64,000 bases of DNA, from the NCBI GenBank assembly GCA_022241605.1, contig JAKOMQ010000008.1, forward strand, positions 62,001-126,000, written 5' to 3'. The notes under the pieces were generated by a model. The model was not told the origin of the DNA. It searched no databases and worked only from the letters and a program-made list of their open reading frames with translations. Below are positions 1 to 9,676 of this stretch, one piece after another (within the stretch, counting starts at the first letter, position 1; each line of letters starts with the position of its first letter). Position numbers and translations under genes: made by a program. This DNA comes from Aquimonas sp. (GTDB lineage Bacteria; Pseudomonadota; Gammaproteobacteria; Xanthomonadales; Xanthomonadaceae).

Positions 1-1
1 T

Positions 2-1021
2 GCCGGGGCCGGACATATCCATTGCGTGGACGCCAATCCGCGCCAGAACGCACTGCTGGAGCTCAAGCTGGCAGCTGTCCGTGGGCTGGAGTACGAGGAC
101 TACTTCCGCTTGTTCGGCCACGGCTTTCACCCGCGCGCAGGGGAGCTTTACGCCACTTGTCTGCGGCCGCAGCTGGGCGCGTTTGCACGCGACTTCTTCG
201 ATCGGCACTGGGGCTGGTTCTGCAGCTCGCGCGGCAGTTTCTATTTCCATGGCCTATCCGGGCTGGCTGCGCGTGGCTTCGGGGCCTGGCTGCGCCTGCA
301 GCCGCGCCTCAGCGAAGGCTTCCGCGCCCTGTTCGCCGCCGACAGCATCGAGCAGCAGCGGGAGATCTACTGGCGCGAGATCGCGCCACGCATGTGGACC
401 AGGACGTTCAACTGGATGCTGTCCCGCCAGCTGGTGATGAACCTGCTGGGGGTCCCTCATCCGCAGCGCAAGCTGGTGGAAGCTCAACATCCGGGGCGCA
501 TCGCAGGTTTCATCCGCTCCGCGCTGGAGTATGTGATCTGCGAACTCCCACTGCGCGACAACTATTTTTGGAAGGTCTACTTCAGCGGCAGCTACACGGA
601 GGACTGCTGCCCGGAGTATCTGAAGCCCGAGGGTCATGCGCGTCTGCGGGCGGGCATCGTCGACCGCATCGATTGGCACACCTGCACGGTCACCGAGTTC
701 CTGCACTCGCACCGGCGTCCGCTGGATCGGTTCGTCCTGCTCGACCACATGGACTGGATGAGCAGCTATCAGCCCGCGGCGCTTATCGAAGAATGGGAGG
801 CAATCATGGAGCGTGCCGCGCCTGGCGCCCGGATCCTGCTGCGCAGCGCGCAGTCGAAGCCTGGCTACCTCGATCGCATCAGGCTGGGCCGGCACCAGCA
901 AAGGCTGCGCGATTTGCTTGTGTTCCAGGATGCATTGGCAGACTCGCTGCAACGCGAAGACCGAGTGCATACCTATGCTGGCTTGCTGATCGCCGATTGC
1001 CCCGCCAATGCGCGGATTTGA
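2..1021 (+). CDS. btaA: S-adenosylmethionine:diacylglycerol 3-amino-3-carboxypropyl transferase (BtaA/DUF3419 family), 5'-truncated by window edge
   Basis: Reading frame is open to the window edge (AGAGHIHCVDANPRQNALLELKLAAVRGLEYEDYFRLFGHG), a typical BtaA SAM-binding region; followed by an overlapping methyltransferase. Confidence 0.85.
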   Translation, partial: AGAGHIHCVDANPRQNALLELKLAAVRGLEYEDYFRLFGHGFHPRAGELYATCLRPQLGAFARDFFDRHWGWFCSSRGSFYFHGLSGLAARGFGAWLRLQPRLSEGFRALFAADSIEQQREIYWREIAPRMWTRTFNWMLSRQLVMNLLGVPHPQRKLVEAQHPGRIAGFIRSALEYVICELPLRDNYFWKVYFSGSYTEDCCPEYLKPEGHARLRAGIVDRIDWHTCTVTEFLHSHRRPLDRFVLLDHMDWMSSYQPAALIEEWEAIMERAAPGARILLRSAQSKPGYLDRIRLGRHQQRLRDLLVFQDALADSLQREDRVHTYAGLLIADCPANARI

Positions 1022-1742
1022 AACGCTCCGCTCGGAACTTTCGGTGCTGCGCCAGTGCCTGCGCGGCATGCCGCGTCGCGGCCAGCAGGCGGGACGGCTC
1101 GATGCCTTCTATGGCCCACAGGCCGAGCAGTACGACCGCTTTCGCGAGCGCCTGCTGCACGGTCGCGCCGAATTGATCGCTGCACTGGACCTGCCGCAGC
1201 GAGCCCGAGTGCTGGAGCTGGGCGGTGGCACCGGCCGCAACCTCGAGTTCTTTCCGGAACAGCGCCGCGCCGACCTGCACTTCGAGCTGGTCGACCTTTG
1301 TGCGCCGCTGCTGGAGGTGGCGAAACACAGAACGCGCGACTGGCCAAGCGTGCGCATCACTCTGGCCGATGCCTGCAGCCACCAGCCCGACCAACCGGTG
1401 GACTGCGTGTACTTCAGCTACTCCCTGAGCATGATCCCGGACTGGGGTTTGGCGCTGGACAATGCGTTGCGCAACCTCAATCCCGGCGGCCTGTTGGCCG
1501 CGGTGGATTTTCATGTCTCCAGTGCCTGCCCCCCGCCCGGACGTGCGAGCCATTCCGCGCTCGCACGGGCTTTCTGGCCCCGCTGGTTCGGGCACGACGG
1601 CGTGCAGCTGGGCCCGGAGCGTCTCGACGCGCTGTGCAAGCGCTTGCCTCGACACGCGCTGCTGGAAACGTCTGCGCCGGTGCCCTACATGCCGGGGCTG
1701 CGCGTGCCCTACTACCGGTTCATCGGACGCAAGCCCGGTTGA
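1008..1742 (+). CDS. btaB: SAM-dependent methyltransferase, BtaB-like (betaine lipid headgroup N-methylation)
   Basis: Class I methyltransferase motif VLELGGGTGRNLEF; ORF overlaps the btaA 3' end by 14 bp. Confidence 0.8.
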   Translation: MRGFETLRSELSVLRQCLRGMPRRGQQAGRLDAFYGPQAEQYDRFRERLLHGRAELIAALDLPQRARVLELGGGTGRNLEFFPEQRRADLHFELVDLCAPLLEVAKHRTRDWPSVRITLADACSHQPDQPVDCVYFSYSLSMIPDWGLALDNALRNLNPGGLLAAVDFHVSSACPPPGRASHSALARAFWPRWFGHDGVQLGPERLDALCKRLPRHALLETSAPVPYMPGLRVPYYRFIGRKPG

Positions 1743-1808
1743 AGCGCAGAGCAGGCGCAGTCAACCCAGCGGCGCAGTCCGGCCTCTCCTCCGACGGCCC
1801 TCCCCTGC

Positions 1809-4139
1809 TCAGCGCCTGCGGCTGGCAGGGGCAAAGAAAAACTCGCCTGCCTCGTGACCGGCAAACTGGATGGGCGCGTACTGAGGGACCTGCGAGACCG
1901 GAGCATCCAGCGCTGCAAATGCCAGCGCCGAGTTGATCTCGCGATGCAGGCGACCGCCCTCGAGAACCCGCGCATTTGCCGAGAGGACGTTCAAGAAAGC
2001 CCGGGCAAAGTAGCTGTGCTCCCCACTGCCGCTGTCTGGCACCGGCTGCAAACCGCCCGAAGTGAGCGCGAGCCGCGCCTTGGATCCGGTCGCCCCACGC
2101 ACCCACACGTCCCAGTCGGCGCCCGGCTCGGTGGCAGCGTAGGTCGCGATGGACGCGCCCACCAGTGCGCCTGAGTAACAGGAGTCAGCCACCACCAGCA
2201 CCTGTCGGGCTGGCATCGCCTCGATCAGACTCGATATGGAACGGTTGGAGACCCAGCTGTCGGGACTGGCGCGGCGGCCATCGACCGGAATCCAGTAGCC
2301 CTCGCTGCCGCTGGCGGAAAGCTCGCCATGGCCTGCGTAGTAGACCAGAAGCGAATCATCCGGCTTGAGGCTATCGCGCAACTCCGCCAGCGCGGAAAGC
2401 ATGTCCAGACGATTGGCGTCGAGCAGCAGGCGCACTTCGTGGCCATAGCGCTCACGGAGCAGGCGCGCCACCGCGGTGGCGTCATTGACTGCGCTTGCCA
2501 GCGGCGGAAAGCCTTCGTCCACATAGCGATTGTTGCCAACGACAAGGGCATAGGCGCGGCCTGACTTGACGCCCTGCGGCAGGCTGCCGAGGCTGCGCGG
2601 GGCGGCGGCCTGCTGCTCCATGGGCAGCAGGCTGAAGCTAAGCTCGGCGGTTTCACCGCGACGCCCATAGGCCCGAATCTCTACCTCGGTGCCCTCGGTG
2701 GGCACCTCCAGCGTCGCCCGGAACAGTCCGTTCTCGGCAAGCACCACCGGCAGCTGGTTGACGGTCAGGCGCTCGACCATCGCCGGTCGATCGACCCTTC
2801 CGACCACCGCCTGCCGCCCACCACTGCTGCGAACCGCCGCACCGCCGCCGCTGCGGGTCAGCGCCAACGCTGGACTGATCAGCTCCAGGCTGGGCGCGTT
2901 CGCGGCCAGCATCTCGCCCTCACGCATGCGCTCCTGCTCAAGCATCGCGATCTGCATGCGTTGGTCGCGGAGCACGCTGTCACGCTGCACGAGCTGAGTC
3001 TCCAGCACTTTCATCAGGCGCCAGTCTTCGTTGGCGCGCGCGTCCAGCCGGGCCTCCAGCTCGCTGATGCGCTGGTCGTACTCATCGCGCAAGGCCTGCA
3101 GGCCGGATTCCGCCGCAGCCAATGCGGTCTCGGTGTCCGCAATCTGGCGTTCACCGGCAGCCAGTGCGGACTGCAGTCGCTGCTTCTGCTCTGCGATCGA
3201 GTCTGCGGGAGCCGCTGCAGCGTCGATCGCCGCAGCCTCGCTGATGGCTTGGTCGCGTCGGCGCTCCAGCGCCTGCTGCTGCTGCGCCAGGCGCGCGCGC
3301 AGCTGCTCAAGCTGCGCCTCCTGCGCCTCCATTTGTGAGCGCTGGGCGACCAGAGCCTGCTCAGCCGCGCCAGCGCGCTGGCGCGCCGACTCCAGTTCCG
3401 CCAGCAAGTCAGCCCGCTCCCCCTGCAGTCGCTGCAGTGCCTGACGACGCTCGCCGAGCTCCCGCTGCAGCGCCTCCACCCGTGCCTGCAGACGCGTGAT
3501 CTCGCCACGCTGGCGCTCGATCTCGGCGTCGCGGGTCGCAAGCTCCACCCGCACCACGGATGCATAGAGCAGCTCATCGCCTGCCCCGGCGGACTGCCGG
3601 TACAGGTTCAGGGCGCGCAGCGGGTCACGGCCCACTCCTTCACCCTCCTCCAGCAGCAGCGCGAGGTTGGCCATGGCTCGACGATTACCGCCGGCCACGG
3701 CGCGCTCGAACCATGACGCCGCGCGCGCAGGATCCGGCGCAATACCGAGGCCCTTGAGATGGATCTCGCCGACATAATTCTGGGCTTCGGCATCCCCACT
3801 CTCAGCTGCGCCAAGCCAGACCTGCAGCGCAGTGCGGTAATCGGCCCGATCGAAGGCTACGAACTCGCCTCCCCGGATCGCACAGTCGGCTTGGCTGGTG
3901 CGGATCGGACGGCGTGCGGCCATGAAGCTCGCCTGCCCACCAAGGCGGCGGACCTGGCCAGGCAACAGGCAGTCGACAATCATCAGGTCTTCAGCCGTGG
4001 CCACGCGCGCGCCGCGCGCTTCGGCGATGGGTGCCGCACCCGCGCCGGCCACCACCAGCACCGCGCCGACAAGGGCTGCGTAGACGCGCATGCAGTGCGC
4101 ATTCGAGAATCCGGTGCGGCTTGGGTTCATGCTCGACAT
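1809..4139 (-). CDS. Secreted caspase-family (peptidase C14) protein with N-terminal Sel1-like repeats and a long coiled coil
   Basis: Signal-like N-terminus (VYAALVGAVLVVAGAGAAPIAEA), Sel1-like repeats, Q/E/R-rich coiled coil, then caspase p20-type domain YALVVGNNRY...LLVYYAGHGEL...VVADSCYSGAL with His/Cys dyad. Confidence 0.85.
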   Translation of the reverse strand: MSSMNPSRTGFSNAHCMRVYAALVGAVLVVAGAGAAPIAEARGARVATAEDLMIVDCLLPGQVRRLGGQASFMAARRPIRTSQADCAIRGGEFVAFDRADYRTALQVWLGAAESGDAEAQNYVGEIHLKGLGIAPDPARAASWFERAVAGGNRRAMANLALLLEEGEGVGRDPLRALNLYRQSAGAGDELLYASVVRVELATRDAEIERQRGEITRLQARVEALQRELGERRQALQRLQGERADLLAELESARQRAGAAEQALVAQRSQMEAQEAQLEQLRARLAQQQQALERRRDQAISEAAAIDAAAAPADSIAEQKQRLQSALAAGERQIADTETALAAAESGLQALRDEYDQRISELEARLDARANEDWRLMKVLETQLVQRDSVLRDQRMQIAMLEQERMREGEMLAANAPSLELISPALALTRSGGGAAVRSSGGRQAVVGRVDRPAMVERLTVNQLPVVLAENGLFRATLEVPTEGTEVEIRAYGRRGETAELSFSLLPMEQQAAAPRSLGSLPQGVKSGRAYALVVGNNRYVDEGFPPLASAVNDATAVARLLRERYGHEVRLLLDANRLDMLSALAELRDSLKPDDSLLVYYAGHGELSASGSEGYWIPVDGRRASPDSWVSNRSISSLIEAMPARQVLVVADSCYSGALVGASIATYAATEPGADWDVWVRGATGSKARLALTSGGLQPVPDSGSGEHSYFARAFLNVLSANARVLEGGRLHREINSALAFAALDAPVSQVPQYAPIQFAGHEAGEFFFAPASRRR

Positions 4140-4324
4140 GATGCCCTCCAGCGGCCGATGGCCTTGGTGAATTCCGGGTGAGTATACTGATACCCGTTTT
4201 GCACCAGTGCCAAAGCATCAAGAGTCATCAGTCACGGTTGCGACCAAGGTCAACCGCGAGCGTTTGGTGGGTCGGGCGCACGAAGACAGGGGCGCGCCCC
4301 GAGAACAACAACGGGGATACCGGC

Positions 4325-7300
4325 ATGTCTGGATCGATTGTGGAATCCGCTGGGCGGCTGTGTTCGCTCTGGCTTTCGTTGCTGCTCGGATCCGCGATGG
4401 TCTGGCTTCCGCAGACAGCCTCCGCGAGCGGCTGCGCGCTGCAGTTCGTGCAGACCTCGCCCATCGCGATCGGAGCCGGTGGAACCGCCACGGTCAATCT
4501 GGCCGTCGTGGACGCGATTCCCGGCGTGTGTTCCAGCGCCTCGTTCCTCATTTCGACGCTCTCGGACACCTCCGCCGGCACGGTGATCAGCCCCCCTACC
4601 GGCACCATGAACTTTGGCGACCCGGCGGTGGCGCTGCTGATCCAGGCCCCCGCGACAGGGGGCGGCAGTGTCGAGTTCCAGGCCCTGTGCAACTCCGGCT
4701 GCGAAAGCGTCAGCAATCCCAATCCCGTGTTCACCGTCAACATCGTCACCGACGTTTACTCGATGGCTTTTTTCAGCCCGACCAGCGGCGCGGGCTTTAT
4801 CTCCGGCGGCGGCAGCCTTGATCTGTCGGTCCTGCTCTCTCGCAACGGAATGCCCGGAAATCTCGGCCCCGGCGAAGGCGAGGTCTGTTTCGATCTGCCC
4901 ATCAGCCAGAATCCGATGGGCGCCAGCCTGGCGGGCGGCGTCGGCCCCTGCGGCATCAGCGGGCGCCGCGCAGATGCCAACGTCGATGGCGTCGCTACGG
5001 TGACCCTGGTCGGAAGCCCCAACATGTGCGCGCAGACCCTGGTCACCGCGACGGCTGTGGGCTTCCCCAGCCCGCCCAGCCTTACCTTCGGCATCACCGG
5101 AACCGATGTGCTCGATATCGTCACGGTGTCAGGCGACGCGCAGCAGGCCGTCGCGCAGACGCCCTTCCCGTTGCCGCTGGTGGCCCGGCTGCAGTGCGGT
5201 ACGGCCGCCCCCACCAGCCTTGCCGGCCTGCCCGTGCGCTTTGAACGTATCAACGGCGAGACCGCGGTGATCGACGGCGGCGCGATTTCGGCGATCCGGA
5301 TCACCGACGCCAGCGGCCTCGCAAGCGTGGGCGTGGCGGCCACCAGCCTGCCCGGCGGCACGGTGTTCCGGGCCTGCCCCGATTTCGACATCGGCTGCGA
5401 TGCCAGCACAACCTTCAATCTGACGAATCTTGGCGTGGCCGATCCGGCACTGATCGTGGTCGGTGCCGCCCAGGTGGAGCTGGCACCCGGCAGCTCGACC
5501 ACCCTGCAGGCGCAGGCAATCAACGACAGCCTGCCGGCGAGCAGCGTTGCGGTCGGGTGGAGCACGGTTTCCGGGCTCGCCACCTTGTCGATGACGGGAA
5601 CAGGGACCGACGACGGCGGCTTTGTGCAAAACACTGTCACCGCACCAGCCAGCACCGGGCTGTCCGTCATCCGCGCCGAACGCGCGGATTTCCCCGGAGT
5701 AGTGGCGGAGTTCGAAGTCGAGTCGGTGGTGTACTCGATGTCCGTTGCCACTCTGCCCGTTGGCGACGCAGGTGTGCCGCTCGTGTTCGGTGCTGGGGTT
5801 GAGCGCCAAGGCGCAACCACCTCCCTTGTGGCAAACGGAGTCGTCTCGTTCAGCGTGGTTGCCGGGCCACCGGGCGCAAGTCTGACAGCGCTGGATGGCG
5901 GCCAGATCGTTGACAGCCGCGCACGATTTGAACTTCTCGCAGCAGATCCCGGCGTCTACGTGGTACGCGCGCTGTATGCGCCGCCCTCGGGGCTTCCGCC
6001 TGTGTTTGAAGACCTGCCGATCGAGTTCACGGGCGTTGCGTCCGGCCAGCTCGAGGCGCGCTTCTCGGCCCCGGATTTCCAGCTCTACAGCGATGAAACC
6101 TCAGCATCAGGCCTCCTGCTCACCGTGTCGAATACGGACACAGGCGCAGCGCAGCCGGGGCTACTGACCGAAATCCGCATCGAATCCGGCGACGCTGCGT
6201 TTGCCGGCGCAGGCGGCAGCGTGCTGCTGTCCACCGATGCCAGTGGCCAGATCCGCACGCCATCGATCGAGGTGTCCAGCAGCGTGCGTGACGTAAGGAT
6301 CGTGGCGCGGCACCAGGGCACGGTGCTGGGGGAGATCGTTCTGCCGGTAGCGGCATCGAGCTACGCGATGCAGTTCCTTCCTCCGAATCAGGCCCTTGCG
6401 CCTGGCGCGACACTCGCGGTGGGCGTGGCCATGACCCGCACCGGCAGCGGGCCCGCTGAGCCTTTCTGGGGCGCCCAGGTGGGCTGGTCCGCCCAAGGCG
6501 GAAGGCTGCAGTCCGCACAAACGTTCACCGAGCAGGATGGACGCACGTTCAACCGCCTGACCGTCGATTCCGCAATGCCGGTCGTGCTTGCCGCGTCGTT
6601 CGATCCGGGCGGTGGCCTGGTCGGCGCCAGCATTCGCGTCGAGCTGGGCAGCCAAGCCACGGGGCTGCGGATCCTGTCTGGCGATGGACAGTCGGCATTG
6701 CCCGGCTTGCCCTTGCCCAATCCGATCATCGTGGAATCGCTGCTTGGAGGCCTGCCGCAACCGGGCGTTGCGGTTGAGCTCCGCTCCGAGCCGCCGGGTC
6801 TGGCCGCAATCGATCCGCCAGTGGCGACCAGCGACAGCAGCGGTCGAGCCCGATTCACCGTGCGCCTGCTGGAGAATGCTCAGCCCGGCCTCGTGCTGGT
6901 GGCAAGCCGCCCCGATGCTCCAGAGGCACGCGCCCCGGTTCGTGTCGAGGTCGGTCAGGGCCCCGCGCAACGCGAGCTCTTAGCCCTCTCCGGTGGCGGC
7001 CAGTTCACGCAGCCCGGCACTGAATTCTCCGAGCCGCTGGTGGTGGAGGCTCGCAACGACGGCCAGCCGGCCGCGGACATCGCTGTTCGTTTCGAGGTCA
7101 ACCCAGCGGGTGCCGCCACGGTTTTGGCATCCGATGCGCGTACCGGGCTGGATGGACGTATCGAGGCACGCATCCGGCTCGGCGCCGCCGCGACCGGGCC
7201 CATTGAGGTGACGGCCGTGCGCAGCGATGAACCGCAGGCGTCGGCACGCTTCACCCTGTTCCCTGCCGTCGGCGGCGCCGAACAGCGGCTTGAGATCGAC

Positions 7301-9451
7301 TCTGGCAACCAGCAGCTCGGCATCGCCGGAACCCGCGCGCAACCGCTGGCAGTGCGCTACCTGGTGAATGGCGAGGGTGTGGCGGGTGCGCGGGTAGCTT
7401 GGCAGGTGATCAGCGGCAGCGCCGTTCTTGATGCGCCTTCCACGTTGACCGACGCTGCCGGACTGGCACTGCAGGGACTGCGCTTTGGCAGCGCGGCGGG
7501 CGAGGTTCGCGTGCGCGCCAGCATCGACAGTCTGGACGTGGTGTTCGTCCTGCAATCGCGGCCGGCCCAGTTCGAAATCAGCGGAGGCAACGCGCAGAGT
7601 GCGGCGCCCGGCCAAGCGCTTCCCGATGCGCTTCGAGTGCGCGTGCTGCCCGAGCCGATTGCGGGCCTCGGCGTGGAGTGGCGGGTGCTGAGCGGCGGTG
7701 GCCGCATGGACGGCGCAAGCAGCCTCACCGACACCAGCGGTGAAGCCCGGATGCGCTGGACACTCGGGCCTGAGCTCGGGCGCCAGACCGCGGCGGCGCG
7801 TCTTCCGGACGGTGCGGAACTGGTTTTCGAGGCGCAGGCCGTGGGCCTTGGCGACGGCCAGTTCCGGATCGTTGCCGGCAACAACCAGCAGCTCGTCCCC
7901 GGAGTGCCGAGCGAGCCGCTGGTCATCGAACTGCTTGGCACCTCTGGACAGCCCTTGGCTGGGATCCCGCTTCGCTGGAGCACCGGGCGCGGCGTGCTGC
8001 TGGGCGACGAGGCCACCAGCACCGGCCAGGACGGGCGCTCCAGTATCCGGATCCGCTTGGACCTGCCCGGCGAGTCAAGGGTGCGCGTGCAGGTGCAGGA
8101 CACCGAGCTCGCGCTCGAATTCGTGGTCAACGGCGCTATCGCGCAGTCGCTGGGCGCCAGCGGCCGCCGTCAATCTGTCGCGCAGGCGCTGGATGCGAGC
8201 TGCGATGCGCTCTCACGCCTGCAAACCCTTACCCCCATGCAGCAGGATCTGCTGGACCGGTGTCGAGAGTTCTCGGATGCCGCGAGCTCCGACGTGCCGG
8301 GCATCGGCCGCGCGCTCGACCAGCTGCCCAACGACGTTGGCCTGAGCCTCGCCCGTGCGGGTGATGAATCCGTCCGCGGCCAGGTCCAGAACGTGGACCA
8401 GCGCCTTCGGACTTTGCGCGGCGAACGCGGCGGCGCGGGCAGCAATCGCCTGCAGCTCGGCCTCGGCGTCAGTACGCCATCCGGCACCCTTCCGGTGGCT
8501 GCCCTGCCCGGCATGGCGCTGGCAGTGGACGGCGAAGCTCTGGAGCGTGAGATCGGCGAGACCTTCGAGCGTTGGGGCGCCTTCGTTACCGGCAGCATCG
8601 GGCGCGGACGCTCGCGCAGCAGCGGCGAAGCCCTTCGCTTCGACTATCGGCTGGGCAGCGTCACCGCAGGCGTCGACTACCGGCTCTCGGACCGGCTGGT
8701 GCTGGGCGCTGCGGTCGGCTTCAGCCGAGATGAAACCGAGTTCTCAGCGGGCCGCGGCACGCTGGAGAGCAGCGGCACCGCAGTGTCCGCCTTTGCCAGT
8801 TTCTGGCTGCCCCAATCGTGGTACGTCGACGCCAATCTTTCTGCGGGCCGAAACAGTTTTGATCTGGAGCGCAGTCTGGTCTACAGCTTGGTTGACCGGT
8901 CAGGTGCGACACGCCGAATCGATCAACGCGCCTGGGGCGATACCGATGCTCGACTGACGGGCGGAAGCCTGACCACGGGCCGTGACTGGCAGCGACGCAG
9001 CCTCAACATCGGCAGCTATCTGCGCGCACAGTTCAGCCGCGTCGATTACGACCCGTTCCAGGAGCGCATGCTGACCGACAGACCCGGTAGCGGCCTCGCG
9101 CTCAGCGTGGAGTCCCCGGCATGGAACAGCCTGGAAGGCGTATTTGGCGCTCGCGGAAGCTGGGTGATCAGCCGCGACTGGGGCGTGCTGATGCCCAACT
9201 TCATGCTCGAATACAGCCACGAATTCCGCGACGACCCCAGTCGGTTGAACCTGCGTTTCCTGGCCGACCCAACCGCCACGGTGTTCAGCCAGTCGGGCGC
9301 GGGGATCGACAGCAGCCACGTCAATCTTGGGCTTGGCACGTCGATCCTGCTGCCGGGCGGGCGCTCGGGCTTCGTCCAGTATGAGCGCCGCCTGTTCGAC
9401 GATCGAATCAGCCACTGGCTGCTGAGCATCGGTGGACGCTTCGAGTTCTGA
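4325..9451 (+). CDS. Large autotransporter-type surface protein with tandem Ig-like repeats and C-terminal beta-barrel
   Basis: Signal peptide after M at 4325 (MSGSIVESAGRLCSLWLSLLLGSAMVWLPQTASASG), five ~95-aa Big-like repeats (ISGGNAQ.. / VAGNNQQ..), terminal barrel region (RWGAFVTGSIGRGRSR...LLSIGGRFEF) ending in Phe. Confidence 0.85.
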   Translation: MSGSIVESAGRLCSLWLSLLLGSAMVWLPQTASASGCALQFVQTSPIAIGAGGTATVNLAVVDAIPGVCSSASFLISTLSDTSAGTVISPPTGTMNFGDPAVALLIQAPATGGGSVEFQALCNSGCESVSNPNPVFTVNIVTDVYSMAFFSPTSGAGFISGGGSLDLSVLLSRNGMPGNLGPGEGEVCFDLPISQNPMGASLAGGVGPCGISGRRADANVDGVATVTLVGSPNMCAQTLVTATAVGFPSPPSLTFGITGTDVLDIVTVSGDAQQAVAQTPFPLPLVARLQCGTAAPTSLAGLPVRFERINGETAVIDGGAISAIRITDASGLASVGVAATSLPGGTVFRACPDFDIGCDASTTFNLTNLGVADPALIVVGAAQVELAPGSSTTLQAQAINDSLPASSVAVGWSTVSGLATLSMTGTGTDDGGFVQNTVTAPASTGLSVIRAERADFPGVVAEFEVESVVYSMSVATLPVGDAGVPLVFGAGVERQGATTSLVANGVVSFSVVAGPPGASLTALDGGQIVDSRARFELLAADPGVYVVRALYAPPSGLPPVFEDLPIEFTGVASGQLEARFSAPDFQLYSDETSASGLLLTVSNTDTGAAQPGLLTEIRIESGDAAFAGAGGSVLLSTDASGQIRTPSIEVSSSVRDVRIVARHQGTVLGEIVLPVAASSYAMQFLPPNQALAPGATLAVGVAMTRTGSGPAEPFWGAQVGWSAQGGRLQSAQTFTEQDGRTFNRLTVDSAMPVVLAASFDPGGGLVGASIRVELGSQATGLRILSGDGQSALPGLPLPNPIIVESLLGGLPQPGVAVELRSEPPGLAAIDPPVATSDSSGRARFTVRLLENAQPGLVLVASRPDAPEARAPVRVEVGQGPAQRELLALSGGGQFTQPGTEFSEPLVVEARNDGQPAADIAVRFEVNPAGAATVLASDARTGLDGRIEARIRLGAAATGPIEVTAVRSDEPQASARFTLFPAVGGAEQRLEIDSGNQQLGIAGTRAQPLAVRYLVNGEGVAGARVAWQVISGSAVLDAPSTLTDAAGLALQGLRFGSAAGEVRVRASIDSLDVVFVLQSRPAQFEISGGNAQSAAPGQALPDALRVRVLPEPIAGLGVEWRVLSGGGRMDGASSLTDTSGEARMRWTLGPELGRQTAAARLPDGAELVFEAQAVGLGDGQFRIVAGNNQQLVPGVPSEPLVIELLGTSGQPLAGIPLRWSTGRGVLLGDEATSTGQDGRSSIRIRLDLPGESRVRVQVQDTELALEFVVNGAIAQSLGASGRRQSVAQALDASCDALSRLQTLTPMQQDLLDRCREFSDAASSDVPGIGRALDQLPNDVGLSLARAGDESVRGQVQNVDQRLRTLRGERGGAGSNRLQLGLGVSTPSGTLPVAALPGMALAVDGEALEREIGETFERWGAFVTGSIGRGRSRSSGEALRFDYRLGSVTAGVDYRLSDRLVLGAAVGFSRDETEFSAGRGTLESSGTAVSAFASFWLPQSWYVDANLSAGRNSFDLERSLVYSLVDRSGATRRIDQRAWGDTDARLTGGSLTTGRDWQRRSLNIGSYLRAQFSRVDYDPFQERMLTDRPGSGLALSVESPAWNSLEGVFGARGSWVISRDWGVLMPNFMLEYSHEFRDDPSRLNLRFLADPTATVFSQSGAGIDSSHVNLGLGTSILLPGGRSGFVQYERRLFDDRISHWLLSIGGRFEF
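6667..8138 (+). repeat. Five tandem ~95-aa Ig-like repeat units within the autotransporter passenger
   Basis: Units begin RILSGDGQS, LLALSGGGQF, RLEIDSGNQQ, QFEISGGNAQ, QFRIVAGNNQQ with a similar spacing and D-x-x-G-x-A/S core. Confidence 0.75.
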
Positions 9452-9460
9452 ATGGACTGC

Positions 9461-9486
9461 GGCGGCCTGTCCTTGGACAGGCCGCC
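9461..9486 (+). terminator. Strong hairpin after autotransporter gene
   Basis: Perfect 12-bp inverted repeat GGCGGCCTGTCC-TT-GGACAGGCCGCC 10 bp downstream of the stop codon; no clear T run. Confidence 0.6.
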
Positions 9487-9676
9487 CTTCCTCAGCAATT
9501 TCTCGGAACCTGTGGAAATCTGAATGCCGTAGTGACAGTACCGCGTCGCGCGTATCGCAAGGCGCGGCGCGGGAGTGCAGGCTGCCCCTGCACTCCAAAA
9601 GCCTCAAAGCCCCTGATGCGCGCCGCCGCTGCTCGCCTCCGGCTGGCCGCAAAAGGCAGAGAAGTCCCGCACAGTC

